Positions 17,789 through 28,267 of a stretch of DNA of 64,000 bases are shown here, piece by piece. How positions within the stretch are numbered: the stretch's first letter is position 1; every line of letters begins with the position of its first letter. The position numbers were made by a program, and so were the translations under genes. Below the pieces are notes generated by a model, which was not told the origin of the DNA, did not search any database, and was given only the letters and a program-made list of their open reading frames with translations. Origin of the DNA: Pseudopontixanthobacter vadosimaris. GTDB taxonomy: Bacteria > Pseudomonadota > Alphaproteobacteria > Sphingomonadales > Sphingomonadaceae. Where the stretch lies: positions 124,001 through 188,000 of the forward strand of contig NZ_JABASZ010000036.1 of assembly GCF_012979275.1 (NCBI RefSeq), in the 5' to 3' direction.

Positions 17789-18433
17789 ATGCATGAAGCC
17801 GATCTCTACTTTTCGTTCCGCTCGCCCTACAGCTATCTTGCCATCGGTCGTTACCGCCAGATTGAGCGGGACCATGCATTGCAGCTGCACCTGCGGCCGG
17901 TCTATCCGCTCGCGCTGCGCCAGCCCGATTTCTTCGAACGCAATCATCCCAACTGGCTGCGCTACACCCTGATGGACGTGGTGCGTCTGGCGCAATATCT
18001 GGAAATCCCGTTCGGGCCGCCTCGCCCCGACCCGATCGTTCAGGACATGACGACGCGCAAGATCGCGGAGGAGCAGCCGCATATTCGCCGCATCACCCGG
18101 CTCGGCCAGGTGGCGGCGCGGCATGGGAAGGGCATCGCCTTCGCCCATGAGGCCGGTCGCCTGATCTGGGGCGGGGCGGAAGGCTGGCACGAAGGCGAAC
18201 ATCTTGCGGGAGCAGCAGAGCGCGCGGGGCTGGACCTGGCGGAAATGGATGCCGAAGCGGAACGGGACGCCGCCGCGCTGGACCGAGAAATCGCGGCCAA
18301 TCAGGACGCTCTGGAAGCGGCCGGCCACTGGGGCGTGCCGACTCTCGTCTACAAGGGTGAGCCGTTTTTCGGCCAGGACCGGATCGAACTCGCCTTGTGG
18401 CGGATGCAGCAGGATGGCCTCGCTGAACGCTGA
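17789..18433 (+). CDS. DsbA-family protein, 2-hydroxychromene-2-carboxylate isomerase-like
   Basis: Thioredoxin-fold protein of 214 residues of the HCCA isomerase/kappa-GST group. FSFRSPYSYLA near the N-terminus carries the conserved serine used in place of the CxxC, and GVPTLVYKGEPFFGQDR near the end is the usual cis-Pro and C-terminal signature. Known members use glutathione to isomerise aromatic intermediates, but the substrate here is unknown; no aromatic degradation genes are nearby. Begins 18 bases after asd and ends two bases from the convergent Nramp-like gene. Confidence 0.8.
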   Translation: MHEADLYFSFRSPYSYLAIGRYRQIERDHALQLHLRPVYPLALRQPDFFERNHPNWLRYTLMDVVRLAQYLEIPFGPPRPDPIVQDMTTRKIAEEQPHIRRITRLGQVAARHGKGIAFAHEAGRLIWGGAEGWHEGEHLAGAAERAGLDLAEMDAEAERDAAALDREIAANQDALEAAGHWGVPTLVYKGEPFFGQDRIELALWRMQQDGLAER

Positions 18434-18435
18434 TC

Positions 18436-19695
18436 CTATCCAGTCAGGCCGATCACCTGCTGCGCCGTCAATATCACGAACAATCCCGCCGACCCGGCCA
18501 GCACCGCATTCGCCAGCCAGCCATTGCGCGCCTCTGCAGGAACGCGGGTGGAATTCAGCAGCAACAGCAGTGTCACGGCCAGGAATGGCATGAACAGGGC
18601 GCCGAACGTGCCGTAGATTATCACCAGCAGGAACGGGCGGTCCGCGAACAGGAGCAGCATCGGCGGGAAGGTCAGCCACCCCAGATAGAAGCGGAAGGCG
18701 GGTGACTGTTCCTCGCCGCCTGCCGTCAGGCTTGCAGCGGGCGCGCCCTTCATCTGGTACCACCAATCGGCGAAGAACAGGCTCATTCCGTGCCAGACGC
18801 CCAGCAGCGACGACATGGCCGTGGCAGCGAAGCCGATCAGGAAGGCGATGGCGGTGAAGCGGCCGTAACGGGCCGCCAGCACGTCCGACAGGCCGAGCAG
18901 CCCCCGGTCGCTGTCCTCCAGCGCAATGCCGGCAGCGAACAATATTTCCGCGCCCACGATCAGCATGGCGATGACGAAGATGCCGGTGACGACATAGGCC
19001 ACCGCATTGTCGAGGCGCATCAGCGGCAGCCATCCGATACCGCGCCATCCTTTCACCTGCGTCCAGTAGCCATAGGCCGCTGTCGTGACCGTGCCGCCGA
19101 CCCCGCCGATCAGCCCCAGCGTGTAGAACAGCGACCCTTCCGGCAAGTGGAACTGCAATCCCGAAGCGATACCCGGCAACGAGGGCGTGACCAGCACCGC
19201 CAGCCCAACCATGATGACGAACATCACTCCCACCATGATCTTCATGACAGTCTCGAATATGGCGTAGCGATTGAACCGCACGAACAGATAGCCGCCCACT
19301 CCGGCGATTACGGCCCACGCCCACAGCGGCAGGGCGGGAAACAGGGCCGCAAGCGGCAGGGCGGTCGCGCTCATCGCGGTGGCGCCGTAGATGAAGCCCC
19401 ACACGATGACGTAGACACCGAAATAATAGCCGGTCCATGTGCCCAGCGAACGCCAACCGGCGAGGATGGTCGACCCGGTGGCGAGGTGGTAGCGCGCCGA
19501 GCCTTCGGACAGGGCAATCTTAACCACGCAGCCGAGGATGGCGGCCCACAGCAGCGCATAGCCGAAGCGCGATCCCGCGATCAGCGTGGCCACGAGATCG
19601 CCTGCGCCGACCCCGGTCGCGGCGACCACGATGCCGGGGCCGAGATGCCGCCATTTCTGCCGGCCGGCCGGCACCTGCTCGTCCGCTTCCTTCAT
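18436..19695 (-). CDS. Divergent Nramp-family transporter
   Basis: Integral membrane protein of 419 residues with about 11 hydrophobic helices in the LeuT-type Nramp arrangement. The first helix has GPGIVVAATGVGAGDL in place of the DPGN-containing helix, and helix 6 has GGVGGTVTTAAYGYW where classical Nramps carry the methionine of MPH. So the metal-ligand residues of manganese/iron Nramps are missing, and the substrate is open (Mg2+, other solutes). The ATG at 19695 is preferred over 19788 because the extra residues look random. Divergent from the hydrolase at 19772. Confidence 0.75.
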   Translation of the reverse strand: MKEADEQVPAGRQKWRHLGPGIVVAATGVGAGDLVATLIAGSRFGYALLWAAILGCVVKIALSEGSARYHLATGSTILAGWRSLGTWTGYYFGVYVIVWGFIYGATAMSATALPLAALFPALPLWAWAVIAGVGGYLFVRFNRYAIFETVMKIMVGVMFVIMVGLAVLVTPSLPGIASGLQFHLPEGSLFYTLGLIGGVGGTVTTAAYGYWTQVKGWRGIGWLPLMRLDNAVAYVVTGIFVIAMLIVGAEILFAAGIALEDSDRGLLGLSDVLAARYGRFTAIAFLIGFAATAMSSLLGVWHGMSLFFADWWYQMKGAPAASLTAGGEEQSPAFRFYLGWLTFPPMLLLFADRPFLLVIIYGTFGALFMPFLAVTLLLLLNSTRVPAEARNGWLANAVLAGSAGLFVILTAQQVIGLTG

Positions 19696-19771
19696 CGCTG
19701 CCTCATCCCCGATCACCGCCCGTTTGCAGCCTCCATTGCCAGCACGGCGGCAGGCTGGCAAATGGCCGGAT

Positions 19772-20551
19772 ATGACAGAACTGGACACGCAGCGAATTTC
19801 GTCCTTCGACGGTCAGCCACTGGCCGTGCACCGTCTGCGACAGGCGAGTGGCGGCAAACCCGTGATCTTGCTGCACGGCCTGTTTTCCGATGCGCGGATG
19901 AACTGGGTCAAGTTCGGCCATGCACAGCGCCTTGCCGAAGCAGGGTTCGACCCCATCATGCCCGATCTGCGCGCCCACGGAGCGAGCGCCGCTCCGGCAG
20001 ATGCGGCGGCCTATCCTGCCGATGTTCTGGCGCGCGACGTTGCCGCCATCGTCGAGACGCTTGGGCTGGACGCGTTCGATCTCGTCGGCTTCTCGCTGGG
20101 CGCGCGAACGGCGGTGCGCAGCGTGGTGAGCGGCCTGGCGCCGCGGCGGCTGGTTCTGGCGGGCATGGGGCTGGAAGGGCTGGCCGGCTGGAACGACCGG
20201 GCCGCGTTTTTCATCGATGCCATCGACCGGTTCGAAACCGTGAAGCAGGGCGACCCGGCGTTCTTCGCGGTGCAGTTCATGAAAAGCATGAAGGTCGACC
20301 GCCCCGCCGCGCGTCTGCTGCTCCATTCCGTCAGCGATACCACGCCTGAAGAACTCGCGGCCATAGAAATGCCGACGCTGGTGCTGTGCGGGGCGCAGGA
20401 CAGGGATAATGGTTCGCCTCAGGCGCTGGCCGATGCACTGCCATCGGCCCGGCTTCAGGAAATACCGGGAACGCATATGAGCAGCGTGACCGAGGCAGCG
20501 ATGGGCGAAGCTATCGTCGCCTTCCTCCGGCAGGATGGTGATGGCGAATGA
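19772..20551 (+). CDS. Alpha/beta hydrolase
   Basis: Cytosolic hydrolase of 259 residues. HGLFSD is the oxyanion loop, GFSLGAR the nucleophile elbow (Ser), with acid in LCGAQDRDN and His in IPGTHMS, giving a complete Ser-Asp-His set. It resembles small esterases and enol-lactone hydrolases; the substrate is not readable. It starts 76 bases from the divergent Nramp-like gene and ends about 50 bases before the M2 peptidase. Confidence 0.82.
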   Translation: MTELDTQRISSFDGQPLAVHRLRQASGGKPVILLHGLFSDARMNWVKFGHAQRLAEAGFDPIMPDLRAHGASAAPADAAAYPADVLARDVAAIVETLGLDAFDLVGFSLGARTAVRSVVSGLAPRRLVLAGMGLEGLAGWNDRAAFFIDAIDRFETVKQGDPAFFAVQFMKSMKVDRPAARLLLHSVSDTTPEELAAIEMPTLVLCGAQDRDNGSPQALADALPSARLQEIPGTHMSSVTEAAMGEAIVAFLRQDGDGE

Positions 20552-20603
20552 TTCAGCGCTTGCACAGGTTGCTCTCGCTATCGCATTGGTAAAGCTCGTA
20601 CGA

Positions 20604-22469
20604 ATGAAGGAAAAGCTCTTGAAGATATTCGCTTCCGTCGCCCTGTCCGCTCTTGCGCTGGGCCTTGCCAACCCGGCCAGCGCTCACACCGAAGGCGCGG
20701 CTCCTGCGGCTTCCGGCACGCAGTTCCCGATGACGGCCGACGGGGCCGCCGCTTTCGTCACCGCGGCGGAACGGGACTTGTTCGACTATTCGATCGAGGC
20801 GAGCCGTGTCTATTGGGTGAACTCTACCTACATCACCGAGGATACCGATGCGCTGGCCGCTAAGGTCGGAGCGGAAGGGACGGAGAAAAGCGTAAAATAT
20901 GCGCTGGAAGCGGCGAAATATGCGCGCGTTCCCGGCCTCGATCCCGATGTGGCGCGCAAGCTGGACATATTGCGCAACGGCATCGTGCTGCCCGCACCGA
21001 CCACGCCGGGTGCGGCGACCGAACTCAACGAGATCGCCACCAGCCTCAACAGCCAGTATGGCAAGGGCAAGGGCACGCTGAACGGCCAGCCGATCAGCGG
21101 TTCGGATATCGAAGCCGAAATGGGCAATCTCGAACGCACGCCTGCCGAACTGGCGGAGATGTGGGCCAGCTGGCACACCAATGTCGGCGCGCCGATGAAG
21201 GATGATTACGCCCGCATGGTCGCAATCGCCAACGAAGGTGCCGAAGAACTCGGCTTTGCCGATACGGGCGCGATGTGGCGGTCGGGATATGACATGCCCG
21301 CCGATGCATTCGCCGCCGAAACGGAACGCCTGTGGCAGGAGGTGAAGCCGCTTTACGACAGCCTTCACACCTATGTCCGGCGCAAGCTCAACGAGAAACA
21401 TGGCGATGCGGTGCAGCCCGCCACCGGCCCGATCCGTGCCGACCTCCTCGGCAATATGTGGGCGCAGGAATGGGGCAATATCTATCCCATCGTGGCGCCG
21501 GAAGGTGCGGGCGATCTGGGCTACGATCTTACCGACCTGATAGCGAAGAAGGGCCTGTCCGAGGTGGACATGGTCCGCACCGGCGAGGGGTTCTTCTCCT
21601 CGCTCGGCTTCGACGCTTTGCCCGAAACCTTCTACGAACGGTCGATGTTCGTGAAGCCCGCCGATCGCGAGGTGGTCTGCCACGCCAGCGCCTGGGACGT
21701 CGACAACAAGGACGATATCCGCATCAAGATGTGCATCAAGCCGAATGCGGATGATTTCACGACCATCCACCATGAACTCGGGCACAATTACTATCAGCGC
21801 GCCTATAATGATCAGGACTATCTTTATCTGAACGGCGCGAATGACGGTTTCCATGAAGCCATCGGCGATGCCGTCGCCCTTTCGATCACGCCCGAATATC
21901 TGGTGCAGATCGGGTTGCTTGACCGCGCGCAAGTGCCCGGTGCCGACAAGGACATCGGCCTGTTGCTGCGCCAGGCGATGGACAAGGTGGCGTTCCTGCC
22001 CTTCGGCCTGCTGGTCGACAAATGGCGCTGGGGCGTGTTCGACGGCTCGATCTCGCCTGCGGAATACAATGTCGCATGGCACGATCTGAAGCGCGAATAT
22101 CAGGGCATTACCCCGCCGGTGGAGCGCCCTGCCGATGCTTTCGACCCCGGCGCGAAATATCACGTACCCGGCAACACGCCCTACACGCGGTATTTCCTCG
22201 CGCGCATCCTGCAGTTCCAGTTCTACAAGGCCGCCTGCGATCAGGCCGGCTGGACCGGGCCGCTGCATCGCTGCAGCTTCTACGGCAACGAGGAAGTGGG
22301 CGAGAAGCTGAATGCGATGCTGGAAATGGGCGCGTCGAAGCCCTGGCCCGATGCCCTGGAAGCCTTCACCGGCACGCGCGAGATGAGCGGCAAGGCGCTG
22401 CTCGAATATTTTGCGCCGCTACAGGCGTGGCTGGACGAACAGAACGCCGGGCAGACGCCGGGCTGGTAA
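20604..22469 (+). CDS. M2 family (ACE-like) peptidyl-dipeptidase
   Basis: Zinc peptidase of 621 residues, homologous to angiotensin-converting enzyme. The N-terminal 27 residues form a signal peptide ending in ANPASA. The zinc site is HELGH at 390-394 and Glu418 in HEAIGDA, the gluzincin spacing. Bacterial M2 enzymes remove C-terminal dipeptides. The frame is open 69 bases upstream, but ATG at 20604 gives a proper signal peptide. Together with the nearby S9 and M28 peptidases it suggests periplasmic peptide breakdown. Confidence 0.93.
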   Translation: MKEKLLKIFASVALSALALGLANPASAHTEGAAPAASGTQFPMTADGAAAFVTAAERDLFDYSIEASRVYWVNSTYITEDTDALAAKVGAEGTEKSVKYALEAAKYARVPGLDPDVARKLDILRNGIVLPAPTTPGAATELNEIATSLNSQYGKGKGTLNGQPISGSDIEAEMGNLERTPAELAEMWASWHTNVGAPMKDDYARMVAIANEGAEELGFADTGAMWRSGYDMPADAFAAETERLWQEVKPLYDSLHTYVRRKLNEKHGDAVQPATGPIRADLLGNMWAQEWGNIYPIVAPEGAGDLGYDLTDLIAKKGLSEVDMVRTGEGFFSSLGFDALPETFYERSMFVKPADREVVCHASAWDVDNKDDIRIKMCIKPNADDFTTIHHELGHNYYQRAYNDQDYLYLNGANDGFHEAIGDAVALSITPEYLVQIGLLDRAQVPGADKDIGLLLRQAMDKVAFLPFGLLVDKWRWGVFDGSISPAEYNVAWHDLKREYQGITPPVERPADAFDPGAKYHVPGNTPYTRYFLARILQFQFYKAACDQAGWTGPLHRCSFYGNEEVGEKLNAMLEMGASKPWPDALEAFTGTREMSGKALLEYFAPLQAWLDEQNAGQTPGW

Positions 22470-22554
22470 AGCGCCCGGCCACCGGCTATCGGCTGCGCTA
22501 CCGCGTTTTCCGGGTAGATCGTATGTCGGGCTGTATTATCGCCAATCTGAATTT

Positions 22555-22582
22555 CGGCGCTGCGATGCGTTTCGCAGCGCCG
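22555..22582 (+). promoter_or_regulatory. Strong hairpin upstream of the rimB-like gene
   Basis: A perfect 11-pair stem (22555-22565 with 22572-22582) closes a six-base loop and ends 17 bases before the ATG at 22600. Only GTTCTGTT follows, so it may be a weak terminator for the M2 gene or a leader structure controlling the next start, which has no visible ribosome binding site. Confidence 0.5.
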
Positions 22583-22599
22583 GTTCTGTTCATATCGCC

Positions 22600-23057
22600 A
22601 TGAGCGAACGGTTCCCGACCGATATCGTCGGCTGGCGCGAGATGTTGTGCCTGCCGGAACTGTCATCCCACCGCATCCCGGCCAAGATCGACACCGGCGC
22701 CCGTACGTCGTCGCTTCACGCCACCGATATCGAGCGTTTCGAGCGTGACGGCCATCGCTGGCTGCGCTTCCAGCTCGACATAGGCGAAGGGCAGAGCGAA
22801 CCGGTCACCTGCGAAGTCCCGCGCGCCGACCGCCGGGTCATCACCAGTTCCAATGGCGAGGCGCAGGAGCGGCCCATCATCAAGACGATGCTGCAACTGG
22901 GCAGCCAGTCGTTTCGTGCCGAATTCAGCCTTGCCGACAGGTCCGACATGCGCTTTCCGATCCTGATCGGCCGGACTGCCTTGAGAAAACGTTTCCTGGT
23001 CGCTTCCGGGCGATCCTATCTTCAATCCACCGCCGAAGAGCGCAAAAGGATGCTCGG

Positions 23058-23061
<4 letters not shown>
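22600..23061 (+). CDS. RimB-like (ATP-dependent zinc protease family) protein
   Basis: Protein of 153 residues of the family annotated as ATP-dependent zinc protease (COG4067). [10 protein letters not shown] (29-38) and the later ILIGRTAL are the two strands of a retropepsin-like fold, with Asp31 in DTGA as the aspartic-type residue. Homologues in Pseudomonas (RimB) act with RimK in control of S6 glutamylation. The stop overlaps the rimK start (ATGA), which supports that pairing. No good ribosome binding site; a strong hairpin ends 17 bases upstream. Confidence 0.82.
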
Positions 23062-23963
<902 letters not shown>

Positions 23964-23973
23964 TCCGCAGCTA

Positions 23974-25413
23974 TCAGCGGAACGGCGGTTCGTTGAAGGC
24001 GCGCAGCTTGCGGCTGTGCAGGTTCGTGCCTTCGTCGCGCAGGATATCGCAAGCGGTCACGCCGATCTGCAGATGCGCGGCGATGGCCTGTTCGTAGAAG
24101 CGGTTTGCCTGCCCCGGCAGCTTGATTTCGCCGTGCAGCGGCTTGTCGCTGACGCATAGCAGGGTGCCGTAGGGCACGCGAAACCGGTAACCCTGCGCGG
24201 CGATGGTCGCGCTTTCCATGTCGATACCGACGGCGCGGCTGAGCGACAGGCGGCGCGCCGAATGGGTAAAGCGCAATTCCCAGTTGCGATCGTCGGTGGT
24301 GACGACTGTGCCGGTCCGCATCCGCTGCTTGAGATCGGCCCCGTGCGTGCCGCTGACCCGCTGCGCCGCGCCGGCGAGTGCCTGCTGAACCTCGGCGATA
24401 GCGGGCAGCGGGATCTCCGGCGGCAGGACATGGTCCAGCACGTGATCGTCGCGCAGATAGGCATGGGCGAGCACATAATCGCCGATCTTCTGGCTGGGGC
24501 GCAGGCCGCCGCAGTGGCCGATCATCAGCCATGCCTCGGGGCGCAGCACGGCCAGGTGGTCGGTAATGGTCTTCGCATTCGATGGCCCGACGCCGATGTT
24601 CACCAGCGTGATGCCGCCGCGATCCTTGCCGACCAGGTGATAGGCAGGCATCTGGTGCCGGCGCCATGCCGTGTCCGACAGTTGGCCGCGGGCGTGGTCG
24701 GTGGCCTCGGTCAGATACATGCCGCCCGCGCCGGCCAGCGCTACATTCCCGGCACAGCCCAGTTGCGCTCCTGCCCAGTCGACGAATTCGTCTACATAGC
24801 GGTGGTAATTGGTGAACAGGACGAAGCGCTGGAAATGTTCGGGATCGGTGCCGGTATAATGGGCAAGCCGCGCGAGGCTGAAATCCGTTCGCAAGGCGTC
24901 GAACAGCGACAGCGGATAGGCTTGTGCCGCTTCGGGTACATAGATCCCGTCGGCAAGTTCATCGCCGATCAGCGCGAGTTCGGTCGACGGGAAATGGCGG
25001 GCGATATCCTGCGGGCTGATGCTTGCAAGATCGGTGCCGGTGCTGCCGTCGAGCACATAGGGAAAGGGAATCTCCTGACGCGAGGGGCGCACCTCGACCC
25101 GCACGTCGTAGTCCGCCGCGATCATCGACAATTGTTCGGAAAGGTAATCGGCGAACAGTCTGGGGCGGGTGATCGTCGTGCCATAGGTGCCCGGCTCGGT
25201 CAGGCGGCCGAAGGAGCGGCTTCGCGCCGTCGGCTGGGTTCCGCCGGAATAATGCACGAGCAGTTCGGGATAGGCATAGCTGCCGTCCTGCCGGCGGACC
25301 TTGGACGGCAGGCTGCCGTCGCGGGCGAATGCGGAAATATCCTCCCGAAGCCGGCTGACCGCCGCATCGTAAAGGCGGACGAGTTCGGCTATGATACTGT
25401 AGGGGTGGTCCAT
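23974..25413 (-). CDS. amn: AMP nucleosidase
   Basis: Hydrolyses AMP to adenine and ribose-5-phosphate in purine balance. The 479-residue protein has an N-terminal AMP-binding regulatory domain (about 1-190) and a C-terminal nucleoside phosphorylase-like domain with VNIGVGPSNAKT, MIGHCGGLR and IDMESATIAAQGYRF, the last being the nucleoside-binding block. Length matches the family. Stands alone, 10 bases from the convergent rimK stop. Confidence 0.94.
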   Translation of the reverse strand: MDHPYSIIAELVRLYDAAVSRLREDISAFARDGSLPSKVRRQDGSYAYPELLVHYSGGTQPTARSRSFGRLTEPGTYGTTITRPRLFADYLSEQLSMIAADYDVRVEVRPSRQEIPFPYVLDGSTGTDLASISPQDIARHFPSTELALIGDELADGIYVPEAAQAYPLSLFDALRTDFSLARLAHYTGTDPEHFQRFVLFTNYHRYVDEFVDWAGAQLGCAGNVALAGAGGMYLTEATDHARGQLSDTAWRRHQMPAYHLVGKDRGGITLVNIGVGPSNAKTITDHLAVLRPEAWLMIGHCGGLRPSQKIGDYVLAHAYLRDDHVLDHVLPPEIPLPAIAEVQQALAGAAQRVSGTHGADLKQRMRTGTVVTTDDRNWELRFTHSARRLSLSRAVGIDMESATIAAQGYRFRVPYGTLLCVSDKPLHGEIKLPGQANRFYEQAIAAHLQIGVTACDILRDEGTNLHSRKLRAFNEPPFR

Positions 25414-25512
25414 GGTGGCGGCAGGTAGCGCCCGTTTTCCTACTTTTCAAAGATTATCGTCATGCCGCAATGACCGGTTTGCCGCGCCAGGTCAGGCCTG
25501 ATGCAGGCATGG

Positions 25513-25543
25513 AAAAGGGGCGCGTTCCTTGCGAACGCACCCC
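25513..25543 (-). terminator. Intrinsic terminator of rpsF-rpsR-rplI
   Basis: On the minus strand GGGGTGCGTTC pairs with GAACGCGCCCC (one T-G pair) around GCAA, followed by TTTT. It lies about 25 bases after the rplI stop. Confidence 0.82.
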
Positions 25544-25568
25544 TCGAAATCGTCAGAAGCGTTAAAGT

Positions 25569-26192
25569 TCAGGCGCTGGCGCCATCCCTTGCTGCTTCGT
25601 CTTCGTCATTGCCTTCCAGCATGTCCGCCGGAATCTCCCCCGGTTCGAGCGTGCGATCCTGTTCTTCGGTAAAACCTTCGGTCTCCCGCGATTCCTCGAA
25701 CATCTGCGCCATGACATCGACGCCCTGGCTCTGCAGTTCGGCTTCGTCTTCGGAACGCGCTACATTGGCTTTCACCGTCACGTGCACTTCGGGGTGGAGA
25801 TCGATCCGGACTTCATGAACGCCGAGCGCCTTGATCGGGTTGCCCATGATGACCTGCTTCTTGTCGATCTCGTGACCCTTCTCGGCCAGACCCGACACGA
25901 TGTCGCGGACGTTCACGGAACCGTAGAGCTGGCCGGTATTGGACGACGCGCGGATCAGGACAATTTCAGTCCCGTCCACGTTCTCGCCCTGCTTTTCGGC
26001 TTCGCTGCGGCGTTCGGCGTTTTCACTTTCGAGACGATCGCGATTGGCTTCGAAAACCTTCTTGTTGGCATCGTTGGCGCGCAGGGCCTTCTTCTGCGGA
26101 AGCAGGAAGTTGCGGGCGTATCCGTCACGAACCGTGACGACATCGCCGATGCTGCCGAGCTTTTCGATCCTTTGCAGGAGGATGATATCCAT
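25569..26192 (-). CDS. rplI: 50S ribosomal protein L9
   Basis: L9 binds 23S rRNA with its N-domain. The first 50 residues ([32 protein letters not shown]) are canonical; a long helix links to the C-domain ([20 protein letters not shown]). At 207 residues it is longer than the 149 of E. coli, with an acidic C-terminal extension of roughly 50 residues, as is common in alphaproteobacteria. Last gene of the rpsF-rpsR-rplI operon, with a good AAGGAGGAA site upstream. Confidence 0.96.
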   Translation of the reverse strand: MDIILLQRIEKLGSIGDVVTVRDGYARNFLLPQKKALRANDANKKVFEANRDRLESENAERRSEAEKQGENVDGTEIVLIRASSNTGQLYGSVNVRDIVSGLAEKGHEIDKKQVIMGNPIKALGVHEVRIDLHPEVHVTVKANVARSEDEAELQSQGVDVMAQMFEESRETEGFTEEQDRTLEPGEIPADMLEGNDEDEAARDGASA

Positions 26193-26205
26193 GAAAAATT
26201 CCTCC

Positions 26206-26430
26206 TTACTTCACGATGTAGGGCAAGAGGCCGATGTGGCGCGAACGCTTGATCGCCTTGGCGAGTTCGCGCTGCTTCTTGGCCGAAACTGCGGTGATAC
26301 GCGACGGAACGATCTTGCCACGTTCGGACATGAAGCCCTGAAGCAGGCGCACGTCCTTGTAATCGATGGCGGGCGCGTTCTTGCCCGAGAACGGGCAGGA
26401 TTTGCGGCGGCGGAAAAACGGACGGGCCAT
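26206..26430 (-). CDS. rpsR: 30S ribosomal protein S18
   Basis: Small-subunit protein that pairs with S6 on the platform. The 74 residues include [41 protein letters not shown] and [12 protein letters not shown], the full S18 pattern. Its ATG shares one base with the rpsF stop (TGATG overlap), implying coupling. Confidence 0.96.
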   Translation of the reverse strand: MARPFFRRRKSCPFSGKNAPAIDYKDVRLLQGFMSERGKIVPSRITAVSAKKQRELAKAIKRSRHIGLLPYIVK

Positions 26431-26795
26431 CAGTTGCGCTCCTCACGGTCGCTGCGACGCTTGCGCTCGCGGTCGTTCTTGCGCATCATCACGGACGGGC
26501 CTTCCTCATGCTCGTCCACGCGGATCGTCATGTAGCGGATCACATCTTCGTTGATGCGGGTCTGGCGTTCGAGTTCCTCGACGACGGCGCCGGGGCCCTC
26601 GATGTTGAGCATCACAAAATGCGCCTTGCGGTTGCGGTCGATCTTGTAGGCGAGATTCTTCAGGCCCCAGGTTTCCGTCTTGGTAACCTTGCCGTCATTC
26701 GCTTCGATGATTTCGGTGGCTGTCGAGGCCAGCGCGTCGACCTGAGCATGGCTCAAGTCCTGACGCGCGAGAAAGACATGCTCGTAAAGAGGCAT
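26430..26795 (-). CDS. rpsF: 30S ribosomal protein S6
   Basis: S6 (121 residues) starts [15 protein letters not shown] and carries the ferredoxin-like fold with [10 protein letters not shown] and [11 protein letters not shown]. After the core ends near residue 97, a tail rich in Arg, Lys, Glu and Asp runs to the end, finishing EERN. RimK in E. coli adds glutamates to an S6 that ends in Glu-Glu; this one ends in Arg-Asn, which matters for the rimK gene 2.5 kb away. First gene of its operon, divergent from the DUF808 gene. Confidence 0.95.
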   Translation of the reverse strand: MPLYEHVFLARQDLSHAQVDALASTATEIIEANDGKVTKTETWGLKNLAYKIDRNRKAHFVMLNIEGPGAVVEELERQTRINEDVIRYMTIRVDEHEEGPSVMMRKNDRERKRRSDREERN

Positions 26796-27024
26796 GCTCC
26801 AATTCCTTCACACTGTAATGCCGATCGCTGGCTGATCCGCAGGATTGCGGGGCCCCTCCGGCTTTCTTGGGCTGCGCGCCAGTGGCGGCAGTGCCGTGTC
26901 CCTTAGCGGATTGCAGCGACATGGCAAGCCTGCCTTAACGCTTGCCAGCCCGTGCCTGCCTGACGCAAAAGGGCGCACGATCACGATCAGGGGCCGCGAA
27001 GCCCGCGACAAGGGGGAGAATGAA

Positions 27025-27972
27025 GTGCCGGGTGGATTGATAGCCTTGCTTGACGATGTGTCGATCATCGCCCGCGCAGCGGCAGCCTCGGCGGACGATA
27101 TCGGCGTGGTCGCCGGGCGCGCAGGATCGAAGGCGGCTGCCGTCGTCATCGACGATGCCGCAGTGACACCCTCCTATGTAACGGGCTTGTCACCGGCACG
27201 CGAACTGCCGATCATCTGGCGGATTACGAAAGGCAGCTTCAGGAACAAGCTGCTGATCCTGCTGCCGGTCGCCCTGCTGCTGAGTTACCTGCTGCCCTGG
27301 GCCATCACTCCCATCCTGATGCTCGGCGGCGCTTACCTCTCCTATGAGGGCGCCGAGAAAGTGATGGAGAAGCTCGGCGGCAGCAAGCACGGACAGACGG
27401 TGGACGATGCCATCGAGGACCCCGTCGCCTTCGAGAAACAGCGCACGTCGAGCGCTATCCGCACCGACCTGATCCTGTCGGCCGAGATCATGGCGATCAC
27501 TTTGAACGAGGTTGCCGCCGAAACCCTGGTCACCCGCGCGGGGGTCCTGGCGATTGTCGGCATCCTGGTTACCGTGGTCGTCTACGGTGCGGTCGCGCTC
27601 ATCGTGAAGATGGATGACGTCGGCTTGCACCTCGCGCAGAAGCGCTCTGCCGCAGCGCAGAAATCCGGTCGCTTCCTGGTGCAGGCCATGCCGCATCTGC
27701 TGACGCTGCTGTCGGTGGTCGGCACGATCGCCATGCTGTGGGTCGGCGGCGGGATCATCCTCCACGGATTGGCCGAGCTCGGCCTTGCCGGGCCTGAACA
27801 TTTCGTCGAGGAATTGCAGCACGGCGTCGCCGGCATGGCAGGCGCGCTGGGTGGAGTCCTCGGCTGGATTACCTATGCCGCGGCTTCGGCGCTGGTCGGA
27901 CTGGTTCTCGGCTTCCTGCTGGTCCTGACCCTGCATCCGCTGGTGGCGAAGTTCACCGGCGGGCCGCATTGA
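27025..27972 (+). CDS. DUF808 family membrane protein (YedI-like)
   Basis: Membrane protein of 315 residues. It opens PGGLIALLDDVSIIAR and has VTPSYVTGLSPARELPIIWRI followed by several hydrophobic segments (about 85-110, 165-195, 225-255, 280-305), the DUF808/YedI pattern; function unknown. Start is GTG at 27025 with GGGGGAG seven bases before; the frame upstream to 26845 is unlike the family. Divergent from rpsF with a 229-base gap. Confidence 0.84.
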   Translation: MPGGLIALLDDVSIIARAAAASADDIGVVAGRAGSKAAAVVIDDAAVTPSYVTGLSPARELPIIWRITKGSFRNKLLILLPVALLLSYLLPWAITPILMLGGAYLSYEGAEKVMEKLGGSKHGQTVDDAIEDPVAFEKQRTSSAIRTDLILSAEIMAITLNEVAAETLVTRAGVLAIVGILVTVVVYGAVALIVKMDDVGLHLAQKRSAAAQKSGRFLVQAMPHLLTLLSVVGTIAMLWVGGGIILHGLAELGLAGPEHFVEELQHGVAGMAGALGGVLGWITYAAASALVGLVLGFLLVLTLHPLVAKFTGGPH

Positions 27973-27991
27973 AGGCAGGCGGAAGGACTTT

Positions 27992-28267
27992 TCATCCCGG
28001 CTGTGAGAGGTCCAGCCCGCAGCGGCTGCAATTGCGATTGGGCCACGGCAGCATGATGAATTTGCGGAAGAACAGATTGCTGCCGCAGCGGGGGCAGTTG
28101 AAGGTCAGGATTCGGCGGTTCAGCACCACCAGGACTACGATCACGCCGGCGAAGGCGAGTGTCGAATGGCCGTAGAACCGATCGACCATGACGATGAACA
28201 GACATCCGAACAGGACATTGCCGATCATTGCCCAGGCGTGGCGCCGGGCCTGGCGGTAAACGCTCAC
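27992..28267 (-). CDS. Small membrane protein with zinc-ribbon
   Basis: Protein of 91 residues. Two hydrophobic segments (about 16-27 and 31-47) are followed by CPRC and, after a basic loop, CSRC, which should form a four-cysteine zinc ribbon on one side of the membrane. GTG at 28267 overlaps the stop of the Mur ligase gene (GTGA), so it is translated with it. I do not recognise the family. It may be a membrane partner of the ligase, but only position supports that. Confidence 0.65.
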   Translation of the reverse strand: MSVYRQARRHAWAMIGNVLFGCLFIVMVDRFYGHSTLAFAGVIVVLVVLNRRILTFNCPRCGSNLFFRKFIMLPWPNRNCSRCGLDLSQPG

